Assembly (NCBI RefSeq): GCF_041734735.1
Contig: NC_134889.1
Coordinates: 727,501-791,500 of the forward strand
Length of the DNA stretch: 64,000 nt
DNA from: Babylonia areolata
Lineage: Eukaryota > Mollusca > Gastropoda > Neogastropoda > Buccinidae
Direction: 5' to 3'
Each line of letters starts with the position of its first letter. Positions within the stretch are counted from its first letter, which is position 1. The notes under the pieces were generated by a model that worked only from the letters and a program-made list of their open reading frames with translations, was not told where the DNA came from and did not search any database. The translations under genes and the position numbers were made by a program. Of this stretch, positions 62,238 through 64,000 are shown piece after piece.

Positions 62238-64000
62238 GAGAGAGATGTTTTACTGATGATGACAACAACCTATGGTAAATGATATGTGTGATGTTTTACT
62301 CATGATGACAACCCATGGTAAATGATATGTGTGATGTTTTACTGATGATGACAACCCATGGTAAATGATATGTGTGATGTTTTACTCATGATGACAACCC
62401 ATGGTAAATGATATGTGTGATGTTTTACTGATGATGACAACCCATGGTAAATGATATGTGTGATGTTTTACTGTGATGACAACCCATGGTAAATGATATG
62501 TGTGATGTTTTACTGATGATGACAACCCATGGTAAATGATATGTGTGATGTTTTACTGATAACAACCCATGGTAAATGATATGTGTGATGTTTTACTGAT
62601 GATAACAACCCATGGTAAATGATATGTGTGATGTTTTACTGATGATAACAGCCTATGGTAAATGATATGTGTGATGTTTTACTGATGATGACAACCCATG
62701 GTAAATGATATGTGTGATGTTTTACTGATGATGACAACCCATGGTAAATGATATGTGTGATGTTTTACTGATGATGACAACCCATGGTAAATGATATGTG
62801 TGATGTTTTACTGATGATGACAACCCATGGTAAATGATATGTGTGATGTTTTACTGATGATGACAACCCATGATAAATGATATGTGTGATGTTTTACTGA
62901 TGATGACAACCCATGGTAAATGATATGTGTGATGTTATACTGATGATGATGACAACCTATGGTAAATGATATGTGTGATGTTTTACTGATGATAACAACC
63001 CATGGTAAATGATATGTGTGATGTTTTACTGATGATGACAACCCATGGTAAATGATATGTGTGATGTTTTACTGATGATGACAACCCATGGTAAATGATA
63101 TGTGTGATGTTTTACTGATGATGATGACAACCCATGGTAAATGATATGTGTGATGTTTTACTGATGACAACAACCCATGGTAAATATGTGTGATGTTTTA
63201 CTGATGACGACAACCCATGGTAAATGATATGTGTGATGTTTTACTGATGATGACAACCCATGGTAAATGATATGTGTGATGTTTTACTGATGATGACAAC
63301 CCATGGTAAATGATATGTGTGATGTTTACTGATGATGACAACCCATGGTAAATGATATGTGTGATGTTTACTGATGATGATAACAACCCATGGTAAATGA
63401 TATGTGTGATGTTTTACTGATGATGACAACCCATGGTAAATGATATGTGTGATGTTTACTGATGATGATAACAACCCATGGTAAATGATATGTGTGATGT
63501 TTTACTGATGATGACAACCCATGGTAAATGATATGTGTGATGTTTTACTGATGACAACAACCCATGGTAAATGATATGTGTGATGTTTTACTGATAACAA
63601 CCCATGGTAAATGATATGTGTGATGTTTTACTGATGATGACAACCCATGGTAAATGATATGTGTGATGTTTTACTGATGATGACAACCCATGGTAAATGA
63701 TATGTGTGATGTTTTACTGATGATAACAACCCATGGTAAATGATATGTGTGATGTTTTACTGATGATGACAACCCATGGTAAATGATATGTGTGATGTTT
63801 TACTGATGACAACCCATGGTAAATGATATGTGTGATGTTTTACTGATGATGACAACCCATGGTAAATGATATGTGTGATGTTTTACTGATGATGACAACC
63901 CATGGTAAATGATATGTGTGATGTTTTACTGATGATGACAACCCATGGTAAATGATATGTGTGATGTTTTACTGATGATGATGACAACCCATGGTAAATG
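62238..64000. repeat. 43-bp satellite, continued to window edge
   Basis: About 40 more units of the same family; the array was split by the LINE and continues past the right edge. Confidence 0.96.

Overview
The window is nuclear DNA of an animal, most likely a mollusc and probably a gastropod. The evidence is two multi-exon metazoan genes with standard GT-AG introns, non-LTR, LTR, piggyBac-like and tRNA-derived SINE relics of types I associate with molluscs, and very heavy tandem repetition. The species call is inference.

Two host genes lie head to head. On the minus strand, positions 17505 down to 780 hold the first nine coding exons of an exonuclease mut-7 homolog (EXD3). Every exon joins the next in phase, giving 548 codons, and the gene runs off the left edge. 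On the plus strand, positions 28192 to 56568 hold eleven coding exons of aminopeptidase B (RNPEP), 493 codons with all phases consistent. They include the GGMENP motif, the HEISH-(18)-E zinc site (split by an intron inside HEISH) and the PYEKGF tyrosine motif. The last exons lie beyond the right edge. The 10.7 kb between the two start codons holds a Ty3/Gypsy-type LTR element (17673-25176, fossil) and a deleted CR1/Rex1-like LINE (about 25.4-27.57 kb).

The introns are built largely of minisatellites with units of 20-72 bp. The most unusual feature of the window is where they start. At about seventeen exon edges in both genes, the repeat unit contains the splice site itself plus several bases of the neighbouring exon, so each authentic donor or acceptor is the outermost member of a row of copies. 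RNPEP introns 3, 5 and 8 and EXD3 introns 5 and 8 show this at both ends. Two arrays could add peptide modules in frame: a 45-bp unit before RNPEP exon 6 and a 30-bp unit after exon 11. Others carry a stop in each unit and would act as poison sequence.

RNPEP intron 7 (40.7-50.0 kb) is a nested transposon pile. An old I/Jockey-like LINE is split by an RTE-like LINE, which is itself split by a 965-bp element with inverted ends and an ATTG duplication; a SINE sits in another part of the old LINE. RNPEP intron 8 contains decayed copies of exon 8 and exon 10 sequence. From 57.9 kb to the right edge, intron 11 is a 43-bp satellite with a 1,587-bp higher-order duplication and an embedded LINE fragment. 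Long open frames inside the arrays (up to 752 codons) are products of period lengths divisible by three and are not genes.
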